Source: Agrobacterium cucumeris
GTDB lineage: Bacteria > Pseudomonadota > Alphaproteobacteria > Rhizobiales > Rhizobiaceae
Direction of reading: 5' to 3'
Length of the DNA stretch: 64,000 bases
Assembly (NCBI RefSeq): GCF_030036535.1
Contig: NZ_CP080388.1
Location: 558,001 to 622,000 of the forward strand
Part shown: piece by piece, positions 45,666-54,238 of the stretch
Numbering within the stretch: the stretch's first letter is position 1
Layout of the letters: the number at the start of each line of letters is the position of its first letter
Translations under genes and position numbers: made by a program
The notes under the pieces: model-generated
Seen by the model: the letters and a program-made list of their open reading frames with translations, nothing else
Told to the model about the DNA's origin: nothing
The model's database searches: none

Positions 45666-46514
45666 ATGATCGACACTATCCAATATGGCAAGAACGACAG
45701 CCTGCGAGACGAAATCAAAGCCTATTGGTCCGGCCGCGCCGCGACCTTCGACCTTTCCCCCGGACATGAGATTTTTTCCGAAGATGAGCGAGAAGCGTGG
45801 CATGCCCTGCTTTTGAAGCATCTGGGACAGGGAGAAGGCCGCAAGGCGCTCGATCTCGCCAGCGGAACCGGCGTCATTTCGCATCTGATGGACGATCTTG
45901 GTTTTCAGGTCACGGGCATGGACTGGTCGGAAACCATGCTGGCGCTCGCGAGGGAAAAAGCGAAAAGCCGCGGGCGCAATATCCGCTTTTTTGTCGGCGA
46001 TGCCGAAAACACCATGGAGCCGGATGAAAGCGCCGATGTCATCATCACCCGTCATCTCGTCTGGACACTGGTGGACCCGCAGGCAAGCTTTGCCGAATGG
46101 TTCCGCGTGCTGAAACCGGGCGGGCGGCTGCTGATCGTCGACGGCGATTTCGTCAATGTCGGCTGGCGCGAAAAACTCGTCAAGAAACTGGCCGCGGGTC
46201 TGGAAAGCATCGGCCTCGTGAAACCGGACCAGCTGCACAAGCCGGCTGATCCGGCCAATACCTTCAACAGCATTCTTTCACGCGTCTATTTTTCCGGCGG
46301 TGCGCGGGCTGACGATGTCGCGGCGATGTTGCGTGCGACGGGATTCGAACCCGTCGCGGTTGATCAGGAACTTCAGGCCATCCATCGCGCCCAGTCGAAG
46401 AACTTCAGCCTGCTAAAGGGCATCCTGCGTGGCCTGCAGCACCGTTATGCGGTCTGCGCCGTGAAGCCGGACATGTCCGCGAATATCATCCGCACGCCGT
46501 CACCCCGGACCTGA
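45666..46514 (+). CDS. Class I SAM-dependent methyltransferase
   Basis: A 282-residue methyltransferase with motif I LDLASGTGVISHLM, acidic Asp of motif II (VTGMDWSETML), FFVGDAENTM and post-motif LKPGGRLLIVDGD. The acceptor is unknown. Sharing an iron operator with a siderophore importer points to iron-dependent metabolism or chelate modification. The last five or so codons lie within a palindromic repeat (46503-46521), so the natural C-terminus may have been altered by repeat insertion. Confidence 0.82.
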   Translation: MIDTIQYGKNDSLRDEIKAYWSGRAATFDLSPGHEIFSEDEREAWHALLLKHLGQGEGRKALDLASGTGVISHLMDDLGFQVTGMDWSETMLALAREKAKSRGRNIRFFVGDAENTMEPDESADVIITRHLVWTLVDPQASFAEWFRVLKPGGRLLIVDGDFVNVGWREKLVKKLAAGLESIGLVKPDQLHKPADPANTFNSILSRVYFSGGARADDVAAMLRATGFEPVAVDQELQAIHRAQSKNFSLLKGILRGLQHRYAVCAVKPDMSANIIRTPSPRT

Positions 46515-46606
46515 TCCGGGGATCTAGTGCGATCAAGTCCTTGACCGCGAAAGACTCTTTCCCGGCTTAGACGCGCCGGGGCTGGATGCCGGATCTAGTC
46601 CGGCAT
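46499..46606. repeat. Two rhizobial palindromic repeat units
   Basis: Unit one has CCCCGGA/TCCGGGG arms (46503-46521, loop CCTGA). Unit two has perfect eight-base arms ATGCCGGA/TCCGGCAT (46586-46606, loop TCTAG). Both carry GTCA or TGAC flanks, as in the pair at 58329-58403, and belong to the same short REP-like family found between rhizobial genes. The first overlaps the methyltransferase stop codon. Confidence 0.7.
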
Positions 46607-46636
46607 GACGGATGAGGGAAACTCGGCGCAGAATCC

Positions 46637-47110
46637 TCATTTTTCCGCTTGCTCGAAGAGATCGTCCAGCCGGGGCTTCGCTCGGCCGGGCACGTCGACT
46701 TCCCTGTAGCTCTGCGGCAGGGTCGCCTCGCCCACCTTGATCAGCATGACCATGCCCATGCCGTAATGCGGCGAGCATTTGATTCCGTAAAAGCCCGGTC
46801 TGTCGAAAGCAGTCTCGAATTCATCATTGATCCGGCTTTTGAAACCCTCGGCGCCTTCGGGAATCATGCCGTCGATGGTCGCGGCATTGTGGCTCTTGTG
46901 GGTCGGCACAAAGCGCACACGGTCGCCGGGGGCGATTTCCAGAAAATCGGGCTCGAACACCATCGGACCTTTTTCGCCCCGGTTCAGCATTTTTACCTCG
47001 AAGGTTTCGGCCATGGCATGCAGGGGAAAGCCCGTAGCCAGCGCCAATGCAATTCCAGCCAGAGCATTACGCGGCTGCACGCCAAGGCGAAGCATCTTCA
47101 ATTTCATCAT
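46637..47110 (-). CDS. Pseudoazurin-type cupredoxin
   Basis: A 157-residue periplasmic blue-copper protein with a signal peptide ending HAMA (residue 34). Type 1 copper ligands are His74 (KSHNAAT), Cys112, His115 and Met120 (CSPHYGMGM), exactly the pseudoazurin spacing. It would carry single electrons, classically to a copper nitrite reductase or other periplasmic oxidoreductase, none of which is in this window. Its ATG overlaps the ATPase stop (ATGA), making it the last gene of the B12-riboswitch transporter operon. Confidence 0.87.
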   Translation of the reverse strand: MMKLKMLRLGVQPRNALAGIALALATGFPLHAMAETFEVKMLNRGEKGPMVFEPDFLEIAPGDRVRFVPTHKSHNAATIDGMIPEGAEGFKSRINDEFETAFDRPGFYGIKCSPHYGMGMVMLIKVGEATLPQSYREVDVPGRAKPRLDDLFEQAEK

Positions 47111-47907
47111 CGTACCAGTGCTTTCTTTGTCTGAGCGGCCATTCCATGGGCCGGCAGAAAACGAATATGAGAAAAGCCGCCCTCATCCGTGGTGACGACG
47201 GACTGCACCCCGAAAACATCGGCGATCGTCGCCGATGTGAGGACCTCGTGCGGCGGACCGGCCGCAATCATCCGCCCCTGATGCATGATGGCGACGCGGT
47301 CGCAGAACACGGCGGCGTGATTGAGATCATGCAGCGCCGCAACGACGGTCAGCCCCTGTCGGCGGACCAGATCGAGCAGGCCGATCTGATGGCCGATATC
47401 GAGGTGATTGGTCGGCTCGTCCAGCAGCAGGATATGCGGCTGCTGCGCCAGCGCGCGGGCAATATGCAGGCGCTGGCGTTCGCCGCCGGAAAGGTGGTGC
47501 CAGCTTCGTTCTGCCTTGTCCGCCATATCAACATTGTCGAGCGCGGCGTCGACGATGGCGTCGTCATTGGCCGACCAGGCAGAGAGCGGACCGAGATAGG
47601 GCGTGCGACCAAGTTCGACAGCCTGTCGAGCCGTAATTCGCTCTGTGGTCTCTGCCTGCTGTTCCACAAAGGCCAACCGGCGGGCAAGATCACGCCGTCC
47701 GAATGAGGCAAGCGCATCGTCACCAAGCGTGACGTGGCCGCGTCGCGGCTTGCGGATGCCGGCCAGCATGGAAAGCAGCGTGCTTTTGCCGGAACCATTC
47801 GGGCCGATAATGCCCAGAAACTCTCCGGAACCGACATCGAGCGAAACGCCACGGACAATATCGACATTGCCGGCATGGAAATGCAGGTCATGGGCGGATA
47901 ATTTCAT
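47107..47907 (-). CDS. B12/cobalt-type ABC transporter ATPase (BtuD-like)
   Basis: A 266-residue ATPase with Walker A GPNGSGKST (35-43), signature LSGGERQRLHIARAL, Walker B ILLLDEPTNHLD and switch His in VAALHDLNHAA. The ATG at 47907 overlaps the permease stop (ATGA) and starts the conserved first strand; longer upstream frames read into the permease gene. Together with the upstream riboswitch, cobalamin or corrinoid uptake is the likely role; iron chelates are the alternative. Confidence 0.9.
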   Translation of the reverse strand: MKLSAHDLHFHAGNVDIVRGVSLDVGSGEFLGIIGPNGSGKSTLLSMLAGIRKPRRGHVTLGDDALASFGRRDLARRLAFVEQQAETTERITARQAVELGRTPYLGPLSAWSANDDAIVDAALDNVDMADKAERSWHHLSGGERQRLHIARALAQQPHILLLDEPTNHLDIGHQIGLLDLVRRQGLTVVAALHDLNHAAVFCDRVAIMHQGRMIAAGPPHEVLTSATIADVFGVQSVVTTDEGGFSHIRFLPAHGMAAQTKKALVR

Positions 47908-48932
47908 GACCGCCCCCTCTTCTGCCCGAGAATGAAGGCGAAGGCCGGCGCGCCGACGAGCGCGGTGATGACCCCGATCGGCAGCACCTGACCAGGAATG
48001 ACGATGCGCGAGAGAATATCGGCAACAATCATGAAAACAGCACCGGTCAGCGCCGTTACCGGCAGCAATAACCCGTGGCGAACGCCGACGAAGATGCGCG
48101 CCGCGTGCGGAATGACGAGACCGACAAAACCGATGGAACCCACCAGCGACACCATCACCGCCGTCATGATCGCCGAAACCGAGATCAGCACCGCATAGGT
48201 CCGGCGCACCGGAATTCCGAGCGAGGCGGCGGCCTGACCGCCGAAGGCGAAGGCATCCAGCGCCCGGGAATACCATAGACACACCGCGAGACCGGCGATG
48301 CTGACCGGCAAAGCCAGCCAGACATCCGGCCAGCGCACCCCGGAAAGATTGCCGAGAAGCCAGAATATAATGCCGCGCGCCTGTTCGGCATTGGCGGATT
48401 TGGTGACGATGAACGAGGTCATGGCATTGAACAGCTGCGAGCCGGCCACCCCGGCCAGAATGATGGCGCTATTGCCGTGACCAGCCCGCACCGCCAGAAG
48501 GCTGACCAGCGAGAATGCAACGAAAGCGCCGATCAGCGCCCCCGCCGGCATGGTCAGGAGCCCTGCCCCGAAACCCAGAAGCGCAACCGCGACCGCCCCG
48601 GTGGAGGCGCCTGCGGAAATGCCGAGAATATAGGGATCGGCCAGCGGGTTGCGCAAAAGCGATTGCAGCACCGCGCCGGCAAGCGCCAGAGAAGCACCGC
48701 AGCAGGCGGCGACAACGGCGCGGCTGAGGCGATAGCTCCAGACGATACCCTCATCCAGCGGCTCCAGCGGATAACCCGCATGGAAGACACGGTTGGCGAT
48801 GGTTTTCGCCACCACATCGAAGGGAATGGCAGTCTCGCCGATGGCCGCTCCGGCCATCAGCGCGACGAGCAGCAGGGCGAGCGCGGCAAAAGCCAGACCC
48901 GCCCTGCCGAGATGGACGGAAAAACCGTTCAC
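47904..48932 (-). CDS. B12/cobalt-type ABC transporter permease (BtuC-like)
   Basis: A 342-residue FecCD/BtuC-family permease with about ten helices. Landmarks are SYRLSRAVVAACCGASLALAGAVLQSLLRNPLADPYILGIS and GSIGFVGLVIPHAARIFVG. It overlaps the binding-protein gene and the ATPase gene by 4 bp each (ATGA). It is distinct from the permease at 42119-43186, so the two importers are separate systems. Confidence 0.92.
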   Translation of the reverse strand: MNGFSVHLGRAGLAFAALALLLVALMAGAAIGETAIPFDVVAKTIANRVFHAGYPLEPLDEGIVWSYRLSRAVVAACCGASLALAGAVLQSLLRNPLADPYILGISAGASTGAVAVALLGFGAGLLTMPAGALIGAFVAFSLVSLLAVRAGHGNSAIILAGVAGSQLFNAMTSFIVTKSANAEQARGIIFWLLGNLSGVRWPDVWLALPVSIAGLAVCLWYSRALDAFAFGGQAAASLGIPVRRTYAVLISVSAIMTAVMVSLVGSIGFVGLVIPHAARIFVGVRHGLLLPVTALTGAVFMIVADILSRIVIPGQVLPIGVITALVGAPAFAFILGQKRGRS

Positions 48933-49960
48933 TTGGCGAGGCCGGCAGCCGAAATCGCCTCGGCCAGCGTTTCAATACCTTCGATCGTGCGGATGGTCGG
49001 GTTCATCGCCTGCGCATCCATATCGAACACATGACCTTCCTTAACGGCGGGCATGATGCTGGCGACGGGGTCGGTCGCAAGGAACTTGTGCTTGACGGCA
49101 ACGTCATCGGCCGGGAAACGACGACGGTCCATCTTGCCGGCGACGATGACGGTCGGATTGGCCTTGGCGATGGTTTCCCAGCCAACGGTCGGCCATTCCT
49201 CATCGCTTTCGATGATATTGGTCAGCCCGAGTGCGGACATGATGTAACCGGGCGCGCCATGGCGGCCCGCCACATAAGGGTCGATATCCAGTTCGGCGCT
49301 GGAGAACCAGAAGACGGCGGAAATCTTGCCATTGGCCGAAGCGATCTTGGCGCGGGCGGCTTCTTCACGCTTTTTCAGGTCGGCAACAACCTCTTCGCCG
49401 CGGTCCTGCACGTTGAAGATTTTGGCGAGATCGCGGATCTCCTGATAGATCAGCTCCATGGTAAAGCCGGTCTTGCGAACGCCGTCCCCGCCGCCGGAAT
49501 TATCCTTGCCGACGCAATCGGCCGGCGAGGTGTAAACGGGAATACCGAGTTCGGCGAATTGCGCGGGCGTGCCGACAACACCTTCCGGGCCGATCTGCCA
49601 CTGGAACTGCGTCGTTACCAGGTCCGGCCTCTTGCCGACAACGGCTTCGAAACTCGGATCATTGTCGGCCAGACGCTCCACCTTGGCGTTGGCTTCCTCG
49701 TAACCCTTCAGAACCGGGCCGATCCACAGCGCCGTGCCCACCACCCTGTCGGCAACGCCGAGGAGATAAAGAACCTCGGTCGTGCTCTGGCCGACGGATA
49801 CCGTGCGGGCCGGCGCCTGTTTGAAGGTGATGTCCTGACCGCAGCTGTTGATCGTCAGGGGATAGACCGTTTCGGCGGCATGGGCGGAAGCGGCGGGCAA
49901 AGCCGTAAGCGCAGCGGCCAGAAGGCCGGCATAGGCCGGCAGGCGTCCAGGATTAAACAT
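48929..49960 (-). CDS. B12/cobalt-type ABC binding protein (BtuF-like)
   Basis: A 343-residue periplasmic binding protein with a signal peptide ending SAHA. It has PARTVSVGQSTTEVLYLLGVADRVVG, a characteristic BtuF/FepB-like start, and later RPDLVTTQFQW and DEEWPTVGWETIAKANPTVIVAG. The ATG at 49960 follows TGGAGAA. It lies behind the second cobalamin riboswitch, which argues for corrinoid or cobalt capture. The intervening 170 bp carry a short cysteine-rich ORF. Confidence 0.88.
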   Translation of the reverse strand: MFNPGRLPAYAGLLAAALTALPAASAHAAETVYPLTINSCGQDITFKQAPARTVSVGQSTTEVLYLLGVADRVVGTALWIGPVLKGYEEANAKVERLADNDPSFEAVVGKRPDLVTTQFQWQIGPEGVVGTPAQFAELGIPVYTSPADCVGKDNSGGGDGVRKTGFTMELIYQEIRDLAKIFNVQDRGEEVVADLKKREEAARAKIASANGKISAVFWFSSAELDIDPYVAGRHGAPGYIMSALGLTNIIESDEEWPTVGWETIAKANPTVIVAGKMDRRRFPADDVAVKHKFLATDPVASIMPAVKEGHVFDMDAQAMNPTIRTIEGIETLAEAISAAGLAK

Positions 49961-50006
49961 GTGTTCTCCAGTCGAAATTAAATCGCTTATTCCAGAGCCG
50001 CAGGCG

Positions 50007-50084
50007 TTAGAACGCGCAGCAACAGCGGGACGTCTTGTACGGAGAACAACGACGGGACGCAAACCAAATGTTATGAAATAACAT
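50007..50084 (-). CDS. Short cysteine-rich ORF in the B12 leader
   Basis: A 25-codon ORF starting at ATG with a strong GGAGGA ribosome site and ending with SRCCCAF. It has four cysteines, three of them consecutive, and several basic residues. It sits between the riboswitch and the binding-protein start, 46 bp before the latter. It is too short for a standard gene call. It could be a leader peptide whose translation adjusts downstream expression, or a chance frame. No family recognised. Confidence 0.45.
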   Translation of the reverse strand: MLFHNIWFASRRCSPYKTSRCCCAF

Positions 50085-50131
50085 TACAATTTCCTCCTCC
50101 GGGCTTCCCCGCCCGTAACGATGGTTCATAT

Positions 50132-50350
50132 TTTGACGGCAGGTCTCCTGGCTCACGGATTTGCGCCGTTCATCTGCCTTCCCGCATTCCGGAGAATACA
50201 GTGGCATGACGCCTTGAGGCGCCACGGGGATGAGCGGCAATCCGCTTACAGTTGCGGGGGCAGCCACGGCATTGGGCGATCATCATCACCCGCACCATGT
50301 TCCCTATTAATCCCTTCGCCTTTCGGCTGCAGGAACCGTCGCTTTCTCAC
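50132..50350 (-). promoter_or_regulatory. Cobalamin (B12) riboswitch upstream of ABC importer
   Basis: On the minus strand, in order: a G-rich 5' stem, TTAATAGGGAACA, GCTGCCCCCGCAACTGTAA, the CAGTG/CCGGAATGCGGGAAGGC region and GAGCCAGGAGACCTGCC. This is a complete core. It reads towards the short ORF and BtuF-like gene. It normally shuts off uptake genes when adenosylcobalamin is plentiful. Bases 50351-50483 to its right hold nothing else recognisable. Confidence 0.93.
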
Positions 50351-50483
50351 ATAAGGGGCAAGAGCCGGAGCGTCAATCGCCAAAGCATGTCTCACAAGCG
50401 TATGGAAACCGTTCTGCGACAAAGACACGCACACAGCAGGAACCCAAAGTGCGTAACATGAAGTCGATGGGAAACGAGGTGCT

Positions 50484-51362
50484 TCAACACAGGGATGGGC
50501 CTGCCAGAGCGAAAATCCCAGCCGAGCCGGAACCTTCCGGCTGCGGCGCATTTTTTGACATGGTCGTCAGTGTTTCAATCACCACCAGTCCGGATTGCGC
50601 CAGAAAATCGGTGAGAACACCGTCATCACGCAAGGCATCGAGCCGGACAAGCTGCCCGTCGAGATCGGCAAAATGCCGCCTTACCAGCGCGACTGCCTCC
50701 GCTTCCCCCTCCGCAACCACCGGGCCGATGATGTGGCCCCGCCCTGCCGCCCGCCGCAGCGCAAAGGCGGCCAGACGATCCGCCTCGAACAGGCCGTAGC
50801 CGGTGTTTTCCCGCAGGAGACGCTGCAGCACGCCCCGGCGTGAAACGCCGAAAGCCGCCCGGTCCAGATCTTCCACGGCGGGGAGATGATGTTCCGAAAC
50901 TGGCTCGATCCTCTGTTTCTTGCCAAGCTGCGGCGCCTCGGTGGTGCGACGGGCCTTGCCGCGCAGAAGATGCACCCGTTCCGCATCCCCGGTAAAACCG
51001 AGCCCGGCAAATAGCCGCCGGGACACCTCCGTTGCATTCAGCCGCAAGGCGGCGGCAGGATATCTCGCCACAAGCTGCCGGACCAGCCAGGGTGCTACGC
51101 CCTGCCCCTGCAGGCGTGGGGAGACTATGACCATGCCTAACGTCGCAAAAGCCTGATCATAGGGAAAAAGCATGGCGGTCGCGACAACCCGGTCAATCTC
51201 GTCCAGCGCCGCAAGACCCACACCGCACTGGCGCAGGAAACACCATTCATTGGCATGATACCGCCATCCGACAGCCATGGAGAGGGCATGCAGATGATCC
51301 GCCTCCACATCGGCGATATCCACGGTCCGCAACTCGAAACTATCGACCTTGAGCAGCTCCAT
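50484..51362 (-). CDS. Double-domain GNAT acetyltransferase
   Basis: A 292-residue protein with an N-terminal GNAT domain; the acetyl-CoA loop is RLQGQGVAPWL. A second, GNAT-like C-terminal domain (AAFGVSRRGVLQRLLREN ... GHIIGPVVAEGEAEAVALV) is also found in the paralogue at 60729-61565. Substrate unknown. It diverges from the catabolic block at 51594 onwards. Small-molecule amine acetylation would fit the amine-handling neighbours. Confidence 0.78.
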   Translation of the reverse strand: MELLKVDSFELRTVDIADVEADHLHALSMAVGWRYHANEWCFLRQCGVGLAALDEIDRVVATAMLFPYDQAFATLGMVIVSPRLQGQGVAPWLVRQLVARYPAAALRLNATEVSRRLFAGLGFTGDAERVHLLRGKARRTTEAPQLGKKQRIEPVSEHHLPAVEDLDRAAFGVSRRGVLQRLLRENTGYGLFEADRLAAFALRRAAGRGHIIGPVVAEGEAEAVALVRRHFADLDGQLVRLDALRDDGVLTDFLAQSGLVVIETLTTMSKNAPQPEGSGSAGIFALAGPSLC

Positions 51363-51593
51363 AGCAAACGGCTCTCATTCCCTCCGGCGCGGAACCCTAG
51401 GGCCCCGGAAGCCCAGCCCACGACATCCGAAGATAACCGGCCCTGCCCGCAGGAATTTTCTGAAAGCACTGGAAGGACACAACAATCTACCGAAATCATC
51501 GGCATTTCAGCAGATAAACGCCGCCGGCCACTCTAAGCTTCTGCGGTGAATAATCCGGCCAGCGGCCAATGGGAACGACCAGCGGGGACGACC

Positions 51594-52718
51594 ATGAACG
51601 CAATCGAAATCCTTGAGCGTCTCGTCGCCTTCCCGTCCGTTGTCGGAACCGCCAATGGCGATATTGCCGGATGGATTGCCGATTATCTGGAAGGCCATGG
51701 CGCGAAAGTCTCGCTGTTGCCCGGACCGGAGGGCGACCGCGCCAATCTCTTCGCCACGTTCGGCCCGGCCGATCGGGCCGGTTATATCCTGTCCGGCCAC
51801 ATGGATGTGGTGCCGGCCGGAGAACCGGAATGGACCTCCAATCCCTTCACGCTGAGAACCGAAAACGACCGGCTCTACGGGCGCGGAACCACCGACATGA
51901 AAGGGTTTCTCGCCACTGTGCTCGCCGCAGCGCCGGCATTTTCGCGCATGACGCTTGAACGGCCGATACACATCGCCTTTTCCTATGACGAGGAGGCGGG
52001 CTGCCGTGGCGTTCCCCATCTCATCGCCAGACTGCCGGAACTGTGTGCCCCGCCGGCGGGCGCCATCATCGGCGAACCCAGCAATATGCGCGCCGTTCGC
52101 GCCCACAAGGGCAAGGCCGCAGCGCGCATCACCCTGCACGGCCGATCCGGCCATTCCTCACGGCCGGATCAGGGGATAAACGCCATTCACCTGATGACCG
52201 GCATCATGGCAAAAGCAGTCGAAACCGCCGATACGCTGACGCGGGGACCGTTCGAAGCAACCTTCGAGCCGCCCTACTCCTCCTTGCAGATCGGCACGGT
52301 CAAAGGCGGGCAGGCGATCAACATCATCCCCGATCATTGCGCAATCGAACTGGAAGCGCGGGCAATTTCGGGCGTCTCCCCGCTCGCCCTGCTGGAGCCG
52401 GTAAAAAGCGCTGTCGAAGAGATCGCCGCAACGGGCGTCGATATCGAATGGACGCCGATGAGCGCTTATCCGGCCCTGTCGCTTCCAGCCGATGCGCCGC
52501 TTGCTTTGCTTCTGGAGGAACTGACCGGCACCGCCAACCTCGCAGCCGTAAGCTACGGAACGGAGGCCGGGCTTTTCCAGGCGGCGGGCATAGATGCCAT
52601 CATTTGCGGCCCGGGAGATATCGGCCGCGCCCACAAGCCGGACGAATTCATAACCGCGGACGAACTTGCCGCCTGCCAGTCGATGCTGGAAACACTCGGC
52701 CGCCGCTGCGCCGCTTAA
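51594..52718 (+). CDS. argE: ArgE-like acetylornithine deacetylase
   Basis: A 374-residue M20-family metallo-deacylase with metal and catalytic motifs SGHMDVVPA, GRGTTDMKGF, DEEAGCRG, GEPSN and a C-terminal CGPGDIGRAHKPDE. The lid domain includes HGRSGHSSRPDQG. It is the ArgE type, removing an N-acetyl group from ornithine or a related amino acid. The context is catabolic rather than arginine biosynthetic, so the natural substrate may be another N-acyl amino acid. The ATG at 51594 is preferred over an upstream GTG. Confidence 0.85.
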   Translation: MNAIEILERLVAFPSVVGTANGDIAGWIADYLEGHGAKVSLLPGPEGDRANLFATFGPADRAGYILSGHMDVVPAGEPEWTSNPFTLRTENDRLYGRGTTDMKGFLATVLAAAPAFSRMTLERPIHIAFSYDEEAGCRGVPHLIARLPELCAPPAGAIIGEPSNMRAVRAHKGKAAARITLHGRSGHSSRPDQGINAIHLMTGIMAKAVETADTLTRGPFEATFEPPYSSLQIGTVKGGQAINIIPDHCAIELEARAISGVSPLALLEPVKSAVEEIAATGVDIEWTPMSAYPALSLPADAPLALLLEELTGTANLAAVSYGTEAGLFQAAGIDAIICGPGDIGRAHKPDEFITADELAACQSMLETLGRRCAA

Positions 52719-52736
52719 TCAAATGACGGGTATTAG

Positions 52737-53663
52737 ATGACGTTTCTCTTCAATTCCGACGCAAAGCGCGGCGAAATCTTCCGGCAGGCTCTGGCCACAG
52801 AGCTGCCGGACCTGCCATTTTCGATGGATGCCGCCACTGTCGATCCCGATGCGGTGCGTTATCTCATTACATGGACGGTGCCAGAGGATATCGCGCGTTA
52901 CCGCAATCTCGAAATCCTGTTTTCGATCGGCGCGGGTGTCGACCAGTTTCACATCGATGCAATCCCGGAAACGGTGAAGGTCGTGCGCATGGTGGATGAA
53001 GGCATCATCCGCATGATGCAGGAATATGTCTGCCTCGGCGTGCTTGCCCTTCATCGCAACCTGCTGGCCTATCTGGAACAGCAACGCCAAAACCTATGGA
53101 AAGCCCTGCCGGGCCAGCGGCAGGCGGAAGAATGCCGCGTCGGCGTTCTCGGCCTCGGCATGCTGGGTGTTGCGGCACTGGAACGGCTGAAACCTTTCGG
53201 TTTTCCGCTTGCCGGCTGGAGCCGTTCTCCGCGCCAGATCGATGGCGTCACCTGCCACCATGGCGATGAAGGGCTGAAAGCCATTCTTTCCACCAGCGAT
53301 ATCCTCGTCTGCCTGTTGCCGCTGACGGACGAGACCACCGGGCTTTTGAATGCCGGGCGCCTCGGCCTGCTGCCGGATGGCGCGGCTCTCGTCCATGCCG
53401 GGCGCGGCAGGCAGCTCGATCATGACGCACTCCTAGATGCACTCGACAGCGGCAGGCTTTCCGGCGCGGTGATCGACGTCACCGATCCCGAGCCACTGTC
53501 TGAGGGCCATCGTTTCTGGACTCATCCGAAAATTCTGCTGACGCCGCATATCGCCAGCGTCACCCAGCCCCACTCCGCCGCCCGCACCGTCGTCGACAAT
53601 ATCAAACGATACGAATCCGGCCTCGAACCGCTCGGCCTCGTTGACCGCAGCCGCGGATATTGA
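52737..53663 (+). CDS. D-isomer 2-hydroxyacid dehydrogenase (GhrA-like)
   Basis: A 308-residue NAD(P)-dependent dehydrogenase with Rossmann motif [17 protein letters not shown] and active-site elements Arg in HAGRGRQLD, Glu in VTDPEPL and His in TPHIAS. The short substrate domain with [10 protein letters not shown] and [23 protein letters not shown] resembles glyoxylate/hydroxypyruvate reductase A. It reduces a 2-oxo acid produced by the pathway. It starts 18 bp after argE and is followed closely by the cupin gene. Confidence 0.87.
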   Translation: MTFLFNSDAKRGEIFRQALATELPDLPFSMDAATVDPDAVRYLITWTVPEDIARYRNLEILFSIGAGVDQFHIDAIPETVKVVRMVDEGIIRMMQEYVCLGVLALHRNLLAYLEQQRQNLWKALPGQRQAEECRVGVLGLGMLGVAALERLKPFGFPLAGWSRSPRQIDGVTCHHGDEGLKAILSTSDILVCLLPLTDETTGLLNAGRLGLLPDGAALVHAGRGRQLDHDALLDALDSGRLSGAVIDVTDPEPLSEGHRFWTHPKILLTPHIASVTQPHSAARTVVDNIKRYESGLEPLGLVDRSRGY

Positions 53664-53691
53664 TCATCCGCCATCTCAGAAAGGAAAATCC

Positions 53692-54048
53692 ATGCCGCTT
53701 CTCAAGCCTATCGACACCAATCCCGATTTCGAGCCGAAGGCCTCCAAGGCCCTGCCGGAACGCCTGATCGCCGGCGACCCTTCATTCAAGACCTGGGCGC
53801 TGGACGAAGCCCGCGATGGAACCGTAAAGACCGGCATCTGGGAAGCGACCCCGGGCGAAAGCCGTTCCATCAAGGGCGAGACCTTCGAATTTTGCCATAT
53901 TCTGGCCGGCGTAATCGAAATCACCCCTGATGGCGGCGAACCGCAGCGTTATACGGCTGGCGACAGCTTCGTCATGAAGCCGGGTTTCGTCGGCGTCTGG
54001 AAGACCATCGAAACGGTTCGCAAGATCTACGTCACCGTGAATGGATGA
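53692..54048 (+). CDS. Small cupin protein
   Basis: A 118-residue single-domain cupin of the type often annotated DUF861/ureidoglycolate-hydrolase-like. It has WEATPGESRSIKGETFEFCHILAGVIEITPDGGEPQRYTAGDSFVMKPGFVGVWKTIETVRKIYV. The ATG at 53692 follows GAAAGGAA. The usual metal-binding His set is largely missing (Cys-His in FCHIL, no GxxxH), so it may be a binding or sensor protein rather than an enzyme. 190 bp separate it from the aldehyde dehydrogenase, which may have its own promoter. Confidence 0.78.
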   Translation: MPLLKPIDTNPDFEPKASKALPERLIAGDPSFKTWALDEARDGTVKTGIWEATPGESRSIKGETFEFCHILAGVIEITPDGGEPQRYTAGDSFVMKPGFVGVWKTIETVRKIYVTVNG

Positions 54049-54238
54049 TGTAAAACCCGCGTTTTTTAACGGTCGCTCACGGTACCGGCCAGAAATACAC
54101 GACAGGCAGCGCGCCGCAAAAGATTGCGCTGTCTGTTGGCAACAAAACGGGATTTTCATTCATCGCCCGCGCCACAGTCGGTCGATTTCGCTTGGCGGCA
54201 GGGATTAGCTTTAAGGGCATATCCACAGAGGATTTCCC

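Noticed and set aside
49031..49981. A 316-codon plus-strand frame
   Set aside because: Antisense to the BtuF-like binding protein; no family features.
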